Source of the DNA: Burkholderiales bacterium
Lineage (GTDB): Bacteria; Pseudomonadota; Gammaproteobacteria; Burkholderiales; Burkholderiaceae_C
Reading direction: 5' to 3'
Length of the DNA: 64,000 nucleotides
NCBI GenBank assembly: GCA_947377275.1
Contig: CANCFV010000003.1
Location: 1-64,000 of the forward strand
Positions within the stretch are counted from its first letter, which is position 1. Every line of letters begins with the position of its first letter. Shown here one piece after another: positions 1 to 9,251 of the stretch. Under the pieces are notes generated by a model. It was not told the DNA's origin. It worked only from the letters and a program-made list of their open reading frames with translations, and did not search any database. The translations under genes and the position numbers were made by a program.

Positions 1-2927
1 GTGGCCTGAAGCTTGCCGCCGTCGACCTTGTAGTGCACCGTGACCGACAGCGTGCCCTTGTCAATGGTGTAGCCCGCATAGCGCGATGCATATGGGGTCA
101 GGCGCGTGAGCTCGATGCCCTTGGCCGAGCCTTCGATGTCGGTGAAGAGCTTGGGGCCCAGCGGGTGCAAGGTGCCGGTGACTTTGAGCGGCGCGGCATC
201 GTCCACCGCACCCGAGATCGACACCTGGGCCGGCTCGGGTTGGGTCGACGATACGGCCGACACCGCACCGTCGATTTGCGTCAGGCGAGCCGAGTAATTG
301 GGCTTGATGAAGTTGTCGGTGAAGTCGATGCGGCCTTGGCGCAAGGCAATGCCTTGCCAGCGCAATTGCATGGGTTTGGCGGGCGTCTGGGCAGCGGGGG
401 CCGATGCCGCAGAGGCTGCCGGCGTGCTGGAGGCCACCGTCGTCAGCGGTTTGGCGCCCGTGGATGCCGGCGCAGGCTCCGGCGTGGTCAAGGAGCGCAC
501 AGGCGCGTCGGCCTCGCGGCGCACGATGCCCGCCAGGTTGATCTGGCCGTTGAGGTTGATGATGAGGCGGCCGTAAAAGTCTTGCAGACTGATGCGCCCC
601 AGGTCGGCGTTGAGGGCTTGCTCTGACCAATTCACGTCCATGCCGTCGAGGGCCAGTTGGCGCCAGCTCAGGAAGTCGGCCTCGTTGACGCGGTCCAACA
701 CACGCAGGTCGCTGAGCGCCACACGCCCTTTGTAGCGCACCTGCAGGCCTTGCTTGGCCACGTCCTGCACCTGCAACTGCCCGCCCACGTGGGCCTTGGC
801 ACCGGCCAGTTGCACGTTGACCTTGTCGTCGATGTAGGGCTGGATGGCGCGCAGGTCCAGGCCCACCACGTTCACCGTCGACTTGACCAGCAAAGGCTGG
901 GGGCGCACATCGCCATCGAACTGCACGCGGCCCTGGCCTTGGGCCAAGGTGTTGAGCTTGACGTGCAAGGTCTTGTCGAGCTGGCTGGAGGCACCGGTCA
1001 CGCTCAGCTGCGTTTGCGCCAGCGTGAACTGCGCGGCGGGCTGCACGGTCTGGTCGGTCACCTTGATCTGGCAGGCCTTGCAGCTCAATTGCTGCACCAG
1101 CACGTCAGGCAAGGGCGATGGGCTCGTGGCTTTGCCCTTGACGGCTTTGTTCGCTGATGACGCTGAAGATGCAGGTGATGCAGGTGATGCAGGCACAGCC
1201 ATGCCCAGCCATTGGCCTTGCGCGTTGCGGGTCAAGACGGCATTCAAGCCATCGACGGTGATGTCGCCCAGCGTCAGCTTGCGCAGGCCCGGCTGGTCGC
1301 CCAGCGCCAATTGGGCATCGATGCCGGTGAGGCCGAGGTCGGCCCAAGCGAGCTTGTCACCCGCCTGTGCGGTGGTGGCGGCCACTTTGCTCAGCTTGAT
1401 TTGGGATTGGGTGATGGCCACCGAGGCGGGCTGATCGCCCTGGGGCAACAGGTGTGCCTGCACGTTCAACTGCAGCCCTAAGTCGCCCTGCTGCACCACC
1501 ACGGGCATGGGGGCCAAGGCCTTGGCCGTGTCCAACCAGGGCTTCAATGACAGGCCCTTGAGGCTCACGGTGGCGTCATGCACCTGCTGGCTGAGTTGGG
1601 CATGGCCACTGGCTTGCACCTCGGCACCATGGGCATCGTGCAGGCTCAGGGTCCAGGCGGCCGGCGCGGCTTTGGCGCCGCCATCGAGGCCTTGGACCGA
1701 CACCGCCACATCGCGCAGCAGGGGCCATGCCGCTTGCGGCAGCGTTTGCAAGGCCAACTCAGGGGCGCTGAGCTTGACGGTTTGCACATGCCAGACCCAA
1801 GGTGCCGGCACGGCTTCGGTTGATTTGGCTGGCGTGGCTGGGGCAGCAGGAACCCCAGGACGTGCAGCGGTCACGCCAGCGGCCTTACCGGCAGGCTGCG
1901 TGTGCACCGTCAAACCACTGAGGTCGATCAACTGCACCTTGGCTTGATGCTCCATGGGCAAGAGGTCCAGCCCCTGCACCTTAAGGTCAGCCCAACCGGC
2001 TTGCACAGCGCCGACACCGGGCAAGTTGGGCGATTGCAGCGCCAATTTGCTCAGACTCAAACCGCCCGTAATGGCCAGCCGCGGCACCTGGGGCGGCTTG
2101 CGCTCTTCGAACTGCACGGTCAGGTCGGTGTCCAACTGCCCGCTGTCGGCTTGCACTTGCAGGTGGGGGGGCATGAAAGGCTTGGCAGCCGCCACCCATT
2201 GCGGCACGTTCACACCGCGCCACTGCAACTTGACCTCTGAGCGCAAGCCCGCGGTGAAGGGCAAGGTGCGCCCCTCGATGCGCAAAGGCGCACCGTCGAT
2301 GCGCGCGGCCAACAAAGGCTGCACATCCACGTTCTGAAAGCTGGCCAGGCTGGAGACAAAAGGCACGCCCAGCTGGATTTGGTCGATGACGTGGGTCTGC
2401 CCCAGCACCTGATCCACGTAGCGCACACGCCCGCCATTCAAGGCGATGTTGAAGACAGCAAAGCGCGCAGGCTCGGCGCTGGGTTGGGACGCGGGCTGGG
2501 CCTGCAGGTGCGCCAAGATGGGCGAGAAGTTGAAGCGCTCGGCCGCTTGCCGCTCGATGTAAACGTCTGCCTCGTCCAGGGTGACCCGGCTGAGCACCGG
2601 CGCCAAGCGCCACACCGACTCCAGCGAGAGCTGCACCAACGCCTGTTTGAGCTGGGCGATGGGCGCGTCCTGCGGGCCCACGCTCAGGCCTTGGAGGGCC
2701 ACGGTCAAGGTCCATGGGTGCACCTCGATGGCCTGGATGCGCACCGGTGTGCCCAGGGCCTTGCTGACCTCGGCCTCTGCGCGCGGACGCACCCAGTCGG
2801 GCAGCCACACACCCACCACGCCGGTCCAGGCAGCCGCACCCAAGGCAACGCCGATCACCGGGCGACGCCAGCGCTGCCAGGTCGATGCAGAGGGGGCGGG
2901 GGCGGCGGTGGGCACTTCGGCGGTCAT
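1..2927 (-). CDS. DUF748 / AsmA-like envelope protein, C-terminus cut by window edge
   Basis: The minus-strand frame is open from the ATG at 2927 to position 1, about 975 codons with no stop, so the protein continues outside the window. A short polar N-terminus is followed by one membrane segment (about residues 22-42). A very long beta-rich region follows, with many short repeats of the kind seen in AsmA and DUF748 proteins, for example the YIERQAAERFNFSPI stretch near residue 115. Family members are thought to sit in the inner membrane with the bulk in the periplasm and to act in envelope lipid transport or outer-membrane homeostasis; that role is inferred. Two linkers rich in Ala, Pro and Ser (near 370-510 and 1150-1200) look disordered. 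No good ribosome site precedes the start. Confidence 0.85.
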   Translation of the reverse strand, partial: MTAEVPTAAPAPSASTWQRWRRPVIGVALGAAAWTGVVGVWLPDWVRPRAEAEVSKALGTPVRIQAIEVHPWTLTVALQGLSVGPQDAPIAQLKQALVQLSLESVWRLAPVLSRVTLDEADVYIERQAAERFNFSPILAHLQAQPASQPSAEPARFAVFNIALNGGRVRYVDQVLGQTHVIDQIQLGVPFVSSLASFQNVDVQPLLAARIDGAPLRIEGRTLPFTAGLRSEVKLQWRGVNVPQWVAAAKPFMPPHLQVQADSGQLDTDLTVQFEERKPPQVPRLAITGGLSLSKLALQSPNLPGVGAVQAGWADLKVQGLDLLPMEHQAKVQLIDLSGLTVHTQPAGKAAGVTAARPGVPAAPATPAKSTEAVPAPWVWHVQTVKLSAPELALQTLPQAAWPLLRDVAVSVQGLDGGAKAAPAAWTLSLHDAHGAEVQASGHAQLSQQVHDATVSLKGLSLKPWLDTAKALAPMPVVVQQGDLGLQLNVQAHLLPQGDQPASVAITQSQIKLSKVAATTAQAGDKLAWADLGLTGIDAQLALGDQPGLRKLTLGDITVDGLNAVLTRNAQGQWLGMAVPASPASPASSASSANKAVKGKATSPSPLPDVLVQQLSCKACQIKVTDQTVQPAAQFTLAQTQLSVTGASSQLDKTLHVKLNTLAQGQGRVQFDGDVRPQPLLVKSTVNVVGLDLRAIQPYIDDKVNVQLAGAKAHVGGQLQVQDVAKQGLQVRYKGRVALSDLRVLDRVNEADFLSWRQLALDGMDVNWSEQALNADLGRISLQDFYGRLIINLNGQINLAGIVRREADAPVRSLTTPEPAPASTGAKPLTTVASSTPAASAASAPAAQTPAKPMQLRWQGIALRQGRIDFTDNFIKPNYSARLTQIDGAVSAVSSTQPEPAQVSISGAVDDAAPLKVTGTLHPLGPKLFTDIEGSAKGIELTRLTPYASRYAGYTIDKGTLSVTVHYKVDGGKLQA
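1168..1194. repeat. Three tandem 9-bp units inside the DUF748 gene
   Basis: The unit GATGCAGGT is repeated three times head to tail, the last copy ending in C. Read on the minus strand it encodes an Ala-Ser-Pro linker. The unit length is a multiple of three, so copy-number change by slippage would keep the frame and only alter linker length. Confidence 0.8.
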
Positions 2928-2989
2928 GGAACGGTCCAGGCAAATCGGTGGTGCCGATGGTACCTGGGGCCAAGGCCCCCCGCCGTGCG

Positions 2990-3577
2990 CTAGCCCAGGT
3001 CAGCAGGCGTGTCGATGTCGCGCAGCACGCCGGGGTCGTCAACCTGCAGCCGATGTGCCGCAGACCAGGCAATGGCGTGGCGCGCGCCCTCATCGCCTTG
3101 CAGCGCGCTCAAGGCCGGCAAGTGCGCCGCTGGCAGGCCGCGCGGATGGCCCATCTGGCCTGCGTGCACCGATACGACCGGATCGAACTGCGACGCCACG
3201 GCCTGCTGCAAAGCGCGCAACGTGGTGGCTTGCACAAAAGGCATGTCGGCCAAAGACAAGACCAAGCCTTGCAAAGCCCCGTCTGCCGCAGATGAGGCCG
3301 CCTGCGCCAGCACGGCACGCACGCCACAGGCCATCGAGTGGCCCATGCCCTGCTCGGCATCATCAGCCCACACCGGGGTCGCGCCCCAACGCTCGCAGGC
3401 CGCTTGCCCAAAGGCATCGCCTGGCCTCAGAACCACCCAGCACTGCGCGAAACAGGCCGTGTGCAGCGCCAGCACGGCATCGAGCACCGAGCGTCCGTCA
3501 GGCAACAGGGCTTGGCGCTTGTCAGACCCAAAGCGACGAGCTTGCCCCGCCGCCAGGATCAGCGCCTGCACGCTCAT
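2990..3577 (-). CDS. MocA-like molybdenum cofactor nucleotidyltransferase (MobA-like NTP transferase)
   Basis: A protein of 195 residues that opens with the nucleotide-binding motif LILAAGQARRFGSDK (the usual Ser is Ala), with a metal-binding SLADMPF motif near the middle. Members of this family add CMP or GMP to molybdopterin. MocA makes the cytosine dinucleotide form needed by xanthine dehydrogenase-type enzymes. The start is an ATGA overlap with the stop of the large hydroxylase subunit, so it is translationally coupled to the enzyme it probably matures. The genus of nucleotide (CTP rather than GTP) is inferred from this context, not read from residues. Confidence 0.85.
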   Translation of the reverse strand: MSVQALILAAGQARRFGSDKRQALLPDGRSVLDAVLALHTACFAQCWVVLRPGDAFGQAACERWGATPVWADDAEQGMGHSMACGVRAVLAQAASSAADGALQGLVLSLADMPFVQATTLRALQQAVASQFDPVVSVHAGQMGHPRGLPAAHLPALSALQGDEGARHAIAWSAAHRLQVDDPGVLRDIDTPADLG

Positions 3578-5865
3578 GCCGTAGGGCCCAACTTGATCGG
3601 CAAGGCGCGCACCCGCTGTCCCTTGAGCACAAACACCGCATTGGCCACCGCCGGCGCGATGGGGGGTGTGCCCGGCTCGCCCACACCGCCAGGTGGCTGG
3701 GTGCTGGGCACGATGTGCGTGTCGATGCGCGGCATGTGCGCCATCTGCACCACAGGGTAGCTCGGGAAGCTGCTTTGCTCGACACGGCCATTGGCCAGCG
3801 TGATCTCGCCAAACAAGGCCGCGCTCAAGCCATAGACGATGGCGCTTTGCAGCTGCGCATCGACCGTGTCGGGGTTGACAACCACGCCACAATCGAGCGC
3901 ACAGGTCACGCGGTGCACCCGCACCTGATCGCCATCGATCGAGACCTCGGCCACCTGCGCACAGATCGATCCAAAGGACTCGTGCAGTGCCACGCCACGC
4001 GCATGGCCAGCAGGCAAAGGCTGCCCCCAGCCCGACTTGGCGGCCGCCAGCGCCAGCACAGCTTTGTGGCGCGGGTGGGCGCTCAACAAAGCGCTGCGGT
4101 AGGCCACGGGGTCTTGGCCCGCGGCGTGCGCCAGCTCGTCCACAAAGCATTCGGTGAAAAAGGCGTTGTACGAATGGCCCACGCTGCGCCATGAGCCCAC
4201 CGGCACCGCATTGAAGGGGCGCAACTGGCGCACCGACACATGGGCAAAGCTGTAAGGAATGTCGAACGCACCTTCAATCTGGTTTTTGTCAGGCGTGTCG
4301 GCTGCGGCCCAGGGCAACAAGCGGGCGGTTGTGCCACGCCCCACCGAAGGGGCCACCACGCGGTTGGACCAGGCTGTGGCCTGCCCCTTGTCGTCCAGCG
4401 CAGCCTTGAACACCGACAGCGCCGCTGGGCGGTACACGTCGTGCTGCATGTCTTCCTCGCGGCTCCACAGCAATTTGACGGGCTGCCCATCGAGCTGTTT
4501 GGCAATGGCCACGGCCTGCTCAACCATGTCGGTCTCCAGGCGACGGCCAAAGCCGCCACCCAGGTAGAGCTGGTTCAAGTTGACCTGGTCCGTGTCAATG
4601 CCTGCGGCCTGCGCGGCCTTCCACTTCACCAGCGACGGCGCTTGTGTGCCCACCCACACGCTGAGCTGCCCCTTTGAGGCGCCATCGGCATGCCACTGCG
4701 CGGTGCAGTTCATGGGCTCCATGGTGGCGTGCGCGAGGTAGGGCACGCTGTAGCGAGACTCGACCACACGCGGTGCTGCCTTCAACGCGGCATCCACGTC
4801 GCCCTTGCTGGTGAAGCCTGAGCCTTCTTGCGTGGTCAAGGCCTGCTCAAACGACTGGGCAATGTCTTTGGACGAGAGCGTGTCGTTGGGCGAAGGCGCA
4901 TATGTGATTTGCACATCGGCCAAGGCCTTTTGCGCACGCCACCAGCTGTTGGCCACCACCACCACGCCCTGCGAGATCTGCAGCACCTTGAGCACACCCG
5001 GGCGCTTGAGCGCCTGCGCGCCATCGACCTTGGTGACCTGCGCACCGAACACCGGGGGCTGCGCGATGGCGGCATAGACCAAGCCGGGCAAACGCACGTC
5101 AATGCCGAACTGCGCCGAGCCGTCGACCTTGCCGGGGATGTCCTTGCGCGGCATCGACCGCCCGATCAGTTTGAACTGGGCAGGGTCTTTCAAAGGCACA
5201 TCGCTGGGGGGCGACAAGGCCGCAGCGGCTTGCGCCAACTCGCCAAACCCCAGGCTGGCGCCCGTGGCGGCCTGGACCACGCGGCCGGCCTCGACACGGC
5301 ATTGCGACGGCGGCACGCCCCAGCGCTGCGCCGCTGCTTGCACGAGCATGGCGCGGGCCGTGGCACCGGCAGTGCGCATCGGGCCCCAGGCGTCGCGCAC
5401 GCTGGAAGAGCCGCCTGTGACCTGCAGCGACAGCATGTAGCCCACACGCTGGACGCTGGTGCGGGCCACGCGGGCCAACAGGCTGTCGTCGTCAGAGGTG
5501 AAGGGCAGCACGTTGAGCAGCAAGGTCGCGTTGGCGTAAATGCGCGCCACCGGCGCATGCACCACCTGCACGTCTTCCCATCTGGCATCGAGCTCTTCGG
5601 CCAGCAGCATGGGCAAGGCCGTCATCACGCCCTGGCCCATTTCGGCGCGGGGCACGGCCACCGTCACGCGGCCATCGGTGTCGATCTTGACCCAGCCGTT
5701 GAGCGCCACTTCGCCGCCCTGCACGGGCAAGGCATCTGGCTTGCCCAGGCGCTCTCGGGGCGTGGGAACGCCACAGCCCACCAGCAAGCCGCCACCCACG
5801 GCCGCACCGGCCAGCAAAAAGCCGCGGCGGCTCAAAGTGCCCTCAGGCGCACGCTGCGCGCTCAT
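3574..5865 (-). CDS. Xanthine dehydrogenase-family molybdopterin-binding subunit, IorB-like, Tat-exported
   Basis: A protein of 763 residues. The N-terminus has the twin-arginine motif SRRGFLLAG followed by a hydrophobic run ending in VGCG, so it is exported folded through the Tat pathway, perhaps lipid-anchored. The rest matches the molybdopterin-binding subunit of isoquinoline 1-oxidoreductase-type enzymes, including [17 protein letters not shown] near the middle and the C-terminal [17 protein letters not shown]. These enzymes hydroxylate N-heterocycles or oxidise aldehydes. The substrate here cannot be read from sequence. It overlaps the 2Fe-2S subunit by 4 nt upstream and the MocA-like gene by 4 nt downstream, giving a compact three-gene operon. 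Confidence 0.92.
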   Translation of the reverse strand: MSAQRAPEGTLSRRGFLLAGAAVGGGLLVGCGVPTPRERLGKPDALPVQGGEVALNGWVKIDTDGRVTVAVPRAEMGQGVMTALPMLLAEELDARWEDVQVVHAPVARIYANATLLLNVLPFTSDDDSLLARVARTSVQRVGYMLSLQVTGGSSSVRDAWGPMRTAGATARAMLVQAAAQRWGVPPSQCRVEAGRVVQAATGASLGFGELAQAAAALSPPSDVPLKDPAQFKLIGRSMPRKDIPGKVDGSAQFGIDVRLPGLVYAAIAQPPVFGAQVTKVDGAQALKRPGVLKVLQISQGVVVVANSWWRAQKALADVQITYAPSPNDTLSSKDIAQSFEQALTTQEGSGFTSKGDVDAALKAAPRVVESRYSVPYLAHATMEPMNCTAQWHADGASKGQLSVWVGTQAPSLVKWKAAQAAGIDTDQVNLNQLYLGGGFGRRLETDMVEQAVAIAKQLDGQPVKLLWSREEDMQHDVYRPAALSVFKAALDDKGQATAWSNRVVAPSVGRGTTARLLPWAAADTPDKNQIEGAFDIPYSFAHVSVRQLRPFNAVPVGSWRSVGHSYNAFFTECFVDELAHAAGQDPVAYRSALLSAHPRHKAVLALAAAKSGWGQPLPAGHARGVALHESFGSICAQVAEVSIDGDQVRVHRVTCALDCGVVVNPDTVDAQLQSAIVYGLSAALFGEITLANGRVEQSSFPSYPVVQMAHMPRIDTHIVPSTQPPGGVGEPGTPPIAPAVANAVFVLKGQRVRALPIKLGPTA

Positions 5866-6320
5866 GCCGCACCGCCTTTCGATGCGGCCGTGTGGATGGC
5901 GGCGCGCACGCGTTGGTAGGTGCCACAGCGGCAGATGTTGGTCATGGCGGCATCGATGTCGTCATCGCTCGGTTGGGGTTTGCTGCGCAGCAAGGCAGAC
6001 GCCGCCATCAACATGCCCGATTGGCAGTAGCCGCATTGGGGCACTTGGTGCTGCACCCAGGCCGCTTGCAGGCGCTGCAGCACGGGGTCGTCTTGGCGCT
6101 CGATGGTGTGAACCGACTTGCCGGCCACGGCCACCACGGGCATCACGCACGAGCGCAAGGCCGCCCCGTCGACGTGCACGGTGCAAGCACCACACGCGGC
6201 CACGCCGCAGCCGAACTTGGTGCCGGTGTGGCCCAACTCGTCTCGGAGGACCCACAACAAAGGCATGTCAGGTTCGACATTGACCGACACGGGCTGACCA
6301 TTGAGCTGAAAGGTGTGCAT
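5862..6320 (-). CDS. (2Fe-2S)-binding subunit of molybdenum hydroxylase, IorA-like
   Basis: A protein of 152 residues, normal length for the small subunit. The plant-type cluster ligands are Cys38, Cys43, Cys46 and Cys58. The second, helical cluster domain has Cys96 and Cys99 (QCGYCQSGM) and Cys130 and Cys132 ([10 protein letters not shown]). It passes electrons from the molybdenum centre in the partner subunit to an acceptor. There is no FAD subunit next to it, as is usual for the isoquinoline oxidoreductase type, where electrons go to a cytochrome or other external acceptor. It is the first gene of the operon, divergent from a TetR regulator. Confidence 0.93.
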   Translation of the reverse strand: MHTFQLNGQPVSVNVEPDMPLLWVLRDELGHTGTKFGCGVAACGACTVHVDGAALRSCVMPVVAVAGKSVHTIERQDDPVLQRLQAAWVQHQVPQCGYCQSGMLMAASALLRSKPQPSDDDIDAAMTNICRCGTYQRVRAAIHTAASKGGAA

Positions 6321-6322
6321 GG

Positions 6323-6335
6323 TGTACAGCGTACA
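6323..6335. promoter_or_regulatory. Perfect palindrome TGTAC-N3-GTACA, candidate TetR operator
   Basis: Two 5-bp arms are exactly complementary around a 3-bp centre. The site lies 3-15 bp before the start codon of the 2Fe-2S subunit and covers the proposed -10 element of its promoter, where a bound repressor would block transcription. The adjacent divergent TetR gene is the natural candidate to bind it. This is inference from position and symmetry. Confidence 0.5.
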
Positions 6336-6357
6336 TCTTTGATGCAGCGCGCGTCAA
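6328..6357 (-). promoter_or_regulatory. Putative sigma-70 promoter of the molybdenum hydroxylase operon
   Basis: On the minus strand, TTGACG (6357-6352) is followed after 18 bp by TACGCT (6333-6328), which lies inside the TGTAC palindrome. The -10 is weak, as is common for a regulated promoter. The distance to the ATG at 6320 leaves only a few bases of leader and no clear ribosome site. Confidence 0.4.
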
Positions 6358-6367
6358 GCGATACAGT
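6339..6367 (+). promoter_or_regulatory. Putative promoter of the TetR gene, overlapping the divergent one
   Basis: TTGATG (6339-6344), 17 bp, then TACAGT (6362-6367) lies just before the ATG at 6374. The transcript would begin at or near the start codon, so the mRNA may be leaderless. The two divergent promoters interlock, so one bound protein could affect both. Confidence 0.35.
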
Positions 6368-6373
6368 GCGATC

Positions 6374-6985
6374 ATGTCTTACCCCCAGAAAATCAGCCGC
6401 GACGTGGTGCTGCAAACCGCCATGGCCCTGGCCGAATCGCATGGCATGGCTGCGCTGTCGATGCGCAGCATCGCCGCTGAGCTGGGCGTGACACCCAATG
6501 CCTTGTACCGCTATTTCGCCAGCAAGGCAGAGCTGGAATACGCCATGGCCGACGAGGTGGGCAGCATGATGCTCAACGTGCTCCTGCCCGCCGCGCAAGC
6601 GCCCAGCCCCTTGCAAGCCCTGCCTGCCGTGGCGCGCGCCTACATCCAGTTCGCGCGACAGCACCCCGAGCTTTACGGGATCAAGCTGCGCTATTGCAGC
6701 GACGAGGTCAACGAGCCCGCCAGCCATGCCCATGTGTGGCAGTTTGTGACCGCACTGGCCGAGGGCTTGAACACCCCATGGCCCGCTGAGGACCTGGCCT
6801 TGTCGCTGTGGGCCTTCCTGCATGGCATGGTCGAGTTAGACCGTGCCAAGGCGCTCAACGGCCGCGCGCCAGAAGACGCCATGTTGACGGGTTTGGAGGT
6901 GATGATCGCCGGCCTGCTGGCCAGCGCGGGTCAAGGCAGCGCCGCGACAACCACCGCCCCCAAGGGGCGCATCAAGCAGGCTTGA
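6374..6985 (+). CDS. TetR/AcrR-family transcriptional regulator
   Basis: A protein of 203 residues. The N-terminal helix-turn-helix is clear around LSMRSIAAELGVTPNALYRYFASK (split here as LSMRSIAAELGV and TPNALYRYFASK, about residues 36-60). The C-terminal ligand-binding part is of the TetR WHG type. It is divergent from the molybdenum hydroxylase operon across only 53 bp, which contains a palindrome, so it probably represses that operon and itself. The ligand would be the enzyme's substrate or product, unknown here. Its 3' end overlaps the convergent hydratase gene by 14 nt. Confidence 0.9.
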   Translation: MSYPQKISRDVVLQTAMALAESHGMAALSMRSIAAELGVTPNALYRYFASKAELEYAMADEVGSMMLNVLLPAAQAPSPLQALPAVARAYIQFARQHPELYGIKLRYCSDEVNEPASHAHVWQFVTALAEGLNTPWPAEDLALSLWAFLHGMVELDRAKALNGRAPEDAMLTGLEVMIAGLLASAGQGSAATTTAPKGRIKQA

Positions 6986-7748
6986 AGCGCGCGCGCAGCA
7001 CGCCCAGCGCGCCAAAGCGCACTTCGATGTCTTGCCCCAGCGGCACCGGGATGGCGCCGGCATACGAGCCAGTGATCACTGCCTGGTGCGCGCGCAGGCC
7101 ACGACCTTGGCTCGACATTTCATTGACCAGCTCATGCAAAGGTGCCATGGGCTGCCCGTTGGGATGCGCACCCGCCCATGCGCCCAGCGCCTGCCCATCG
7201 GCGGTGATGTGCAGCTCGATGGTGGCCGCTGCCAGCGCTTGGGCCTTGTCCACGGCGGGGCCGAGCAACAAGCCTTGGTTGACGAGGCCGTCGGCGAGCT
7301 TGTCAATGAAGGTGGGCTCTGCGAGCGGCGCGTAGCGGCTGTCGATCAGCTCCAGCGCCAGGTGCACGCTGAACACGGCGGATTCGACCTCTTGCAAGCT
7401 GTAAGGCTCGGCGCGCGCTGGCAGGTCGCGTCCCAAGACGAAGGCCAGCTCGGGCTCGATGCGAACGTTGCCATCGCGGGCCCACACCGGGCAGACCACG
7501 TCGTAGGCGGTGAAGACCGTGCGCGCATGGATGGGAGCCATCACCGGGCCGTCTGCATGGGGCATGCCGCACTTCCAGCCGCCCACTTGCTCGCGCAAAG
7601 CCGCGACCACCGCAAGCTGGATGTCCAGCGCGTCTTGCACATTTTGCGGACGGCAAGCAGGTGGCAAACAGGGGCCTTGCGCACCGGCTTCTCGCCGCTC
7701 AGACAAGGTGGCGGCGGCTTGGGCGATGGCGTTCGGGCTCAAAGGCAT
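6972..7748 (-). CDS. 2-keto-4-pentenoate hydratase-like protein (fumarylacetoacetase superfamily)
   Basis: A protein of 258 residues from the chosen ATG. It has the hydratase pattern, with IEPELAFVLGRDLP near the middle and GLLLGPAV further on. Relatives hydrate 2-hydroxypenta-2,4-dienoate in aromatic meta-cleavage or act as decarboxylase partners, but no other meta-cleavage gene is nearby, so the substrate is open. An alternative ATG at 7778 would overlap the stop of the upstream gene and add ten residues. Neither start has a strong ribosome site. It lies directly after PA2778/PA2779 on the same strand. Confidence 0.82.
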   Translation of the reverse strand: MPLSPNAIAQAAATLSERREAGAQGPCLPPACRPQNVQDALDIQLAVVAALREQVGGWKCGMPHADGPVMAPIHARTVFTAYDVVCPVWARDGNVRIEPELAFVLGRDLPARAEPYSLQEVESAVFSVHLALELIDSRYAPLAEPTFIDKLADGLVNQGLLLGPAVDKAQALAAATIELHITADGQALGAWAGAHPNGQPMAPLHELVNEMSSQGRGLRAHQAVITGSYAGAIPVPLGQDIEVRFGALGVLRARFKPA

Positions 7749-7755
7749 GGGTGGA

Positions 7756-8778
7756 TCAAGGTGTGGGTGCCCGGGCATTGTCGGTCACGGTGCCAGCGGC
7801 CGCGTCCACCTCGGCCAAGGTGGCCAGGGCGGTCTGGCGCCAAGCGGGTTCAGCCGCCTCTGCGCGACGCACGGCGCGCACGGCAGCTTCGTGCGCAGCG
7901 CGGTGCAAACCCAAGCTGGAGCGGACGCTGGCGAGGTTGTTCCACGCGGCGGCGCTGTCATGCAGGCGTGCGGCCTCCTCAAAGGCGCTGGCCGCCGCGG
8001 CTGGCTCACCAGCCGCAAACAGGGCGTTGCCCCACCCCAGCTGCAAGGTCAATTGACCAGGGTGGCGCGCCAAGGCAGACCGGTACACCGGCACGGCACG
8101 GGCTGCGCCCTGCACGCGCTCAAAGGCCACGGCTGCGTCAACCACTTGGGCCTCATCGGCCACACTGGGCCACTGCCCTGGTGACAAGGCCGTGAACGCC
8201 CAATGGCCGCTGCGCTGCCAGGTGTGCTCGAAGGTGAACAGGGGCATGGCCAAGCGACGCGTTTGGCCCGAGCGCAAATAGACCTCGCGCAGGGGAAGGT
8301 CGTAACCCACCACCACGGCGTAGTGCCACATGGGGTAGATGCCCAGCCCCAGGTTGAGCAAGACGACCGGCGTGTGGCCTGCGGCCACTTCTTGCAGCAG
8401 CGCAGACAAGCTGGCCGGCAAGCGTGTGCTGACCGCGCCCTGCCTGCGGGCGGCCACCAACATTTCAAGCTGCAGCGTGCCGCCCCGCTCGGGCACAAAC
8501 AACTGCGGGCTCAAAGCCGCTGGCTCAGCGGCGATGCCCACCTGCCCCAAGGCCGTGGCCAAAGCGGCCGGGCCGCACTGCAGGTCGGTCTGCGCAAAAA
8601 ACGGCGTGTCGCGCTGCTCGGCGTGCTCAGGCAAACCCGCAGGCGGGCTGCTGAGCAGGGCCTCGTACTGAGGCGCCTGCCAGCTGCTGCAAGCGGCCAA
8701 GCCCAGCGACAGCACCATGGGCAAAGCGACGCAGCGCAAGGCGCGCTGCAGCCAAGCCCGTTGCGCCATGCCGTTCAA
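7756..8778 (-). CDS. PA2778-family cysteine peptidase, C39-like lipoprotein with TPR repeats
   Basis: A protein of 340 residues with a lipoprotein signal peptide (lipobox LAAC, Cys30). A papain-fold C39-like domain follows, with the nucleophile Cys68 in LQCGPAALA and a His152 in MWHYAVVVGYD. The C-terminal third has TPR-like helical repeats (LGWGNALFAAGEPAAAASAF and the next unit). The family is conserved beside PA2779-like genes, here with a 4-nt overlap. Its substrate is not known. C39 relatives cleave Gly-Gly leader peptides, but no bacteriocin precursor is visible nearby. Confidence 0.88.
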   Translation of the reverse strand: MNGMAQRAWLQRALRCVALPMVLSLGLAACSSWQAPQYEALLSSPPAGLPEHAEQRDTPFFAQTDLQCGPAALATALGQVGIAAEPAALSPQLFVPERGGTLQLEMLVAARRQGAVSTRLPASLSALLQEVAAGHTPVVLLNLGLGIYPMWHYAVVVGYDLPLREVYLRSGQTRRLAMPLFTFEHTWQRSGHWAFTALSPGQWPSVADEAQVVDAAVAFERVQGAARAVPVYRSALARHPGQLTLQLGWGNALFAAGEPAAAASAFEEAARLHDSAAAWNNLASVRSSLGLHRAAHEAAVRAVRRAEAAEPAWRQTALATLAEVDAAAGTVTDNARAPTP

Positions 8779-9179
8779 CGGCGCAGGGAGTGGGTGAAGG
8801 GGAAGACCTTGGTGAAGCCCAAGAGGTCGGTGATCAGCAGCAGCACGAAGATGAACACGATGGTGCCCAGCACGTCAGAAGCACCGGCAGGTGCCTTGTC
8901 CAGCTGGTCAGACAGGTTCACCAGCTCGGCGTCTGACAGCGCGGCCACGCGGGCACGGGCGGCGTCCATGTCCACGCCCTTGTCGACCAGGGCCTGCGCC
9001 ACATCGGCGCGGTCCAGGGTGGCCAGCACTTGCGCGCGGCGAGCAGCGAGTTGGGCGTCAGTGGCTTGCGCCGCCACGGCCTCGGTGGTGATCATGGCGG
9101 CGTGAGCCACTTGCAAGCCGGCGGTGTGGCTCAAAGCGATGGCCACGCTCAAGGCGATGGATTTGGTCAAACGGCTCAT
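8775..9179 (-). CDS. PA2779-family protein, exported, with C-terminal membrane segment
   Basis: A protein of 134 residues. The ATG at 9179 is chosen because GAGGAAG lies at the right distance. An ATG further upstream (9212) has no such site. The signal peptide ends near HTAGLQVAHA. A helical middle holds LATLDRADVAQALVDKGVD. A hydrophobic segment (TIVFIFVLLLITDLLGF) close to the C-terminus would anchor it in the membrane. The gene overlaps the PA2778-like peptidase by 4 nt, and the two occur together in many proteobacteria, so they probably work as a pair. No function is established. Confidence 0.88.
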   Translation of the reverse strand: MSRLTKSIALSVAIALSHTAGLQVAHAAMITTEAVAAQATDAQLAARRAQVLATLDRADVAQALVDKGVDMDAARARVAALSDAELVNLSDQLDKAPAGASDVLGTIVFIFVLLLITDLLGFTKVFPFTHSLRR

Positions 9180-9251
9180 GGTGGCTTCCTCAGGTTGGTG
9201 TGACGAGCCCATCTTACAAAAAGGCCCAGGCTTTTGTGTGTGCGCCAGCGC

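Noticed and set aside
1987-3093. 368-codon minus-strand frame over the DUF748 gene
   Set aside because: Arg/Ala/Gly-rich shadow. The frame starting at 2927 gives the real AsmA-like protein.
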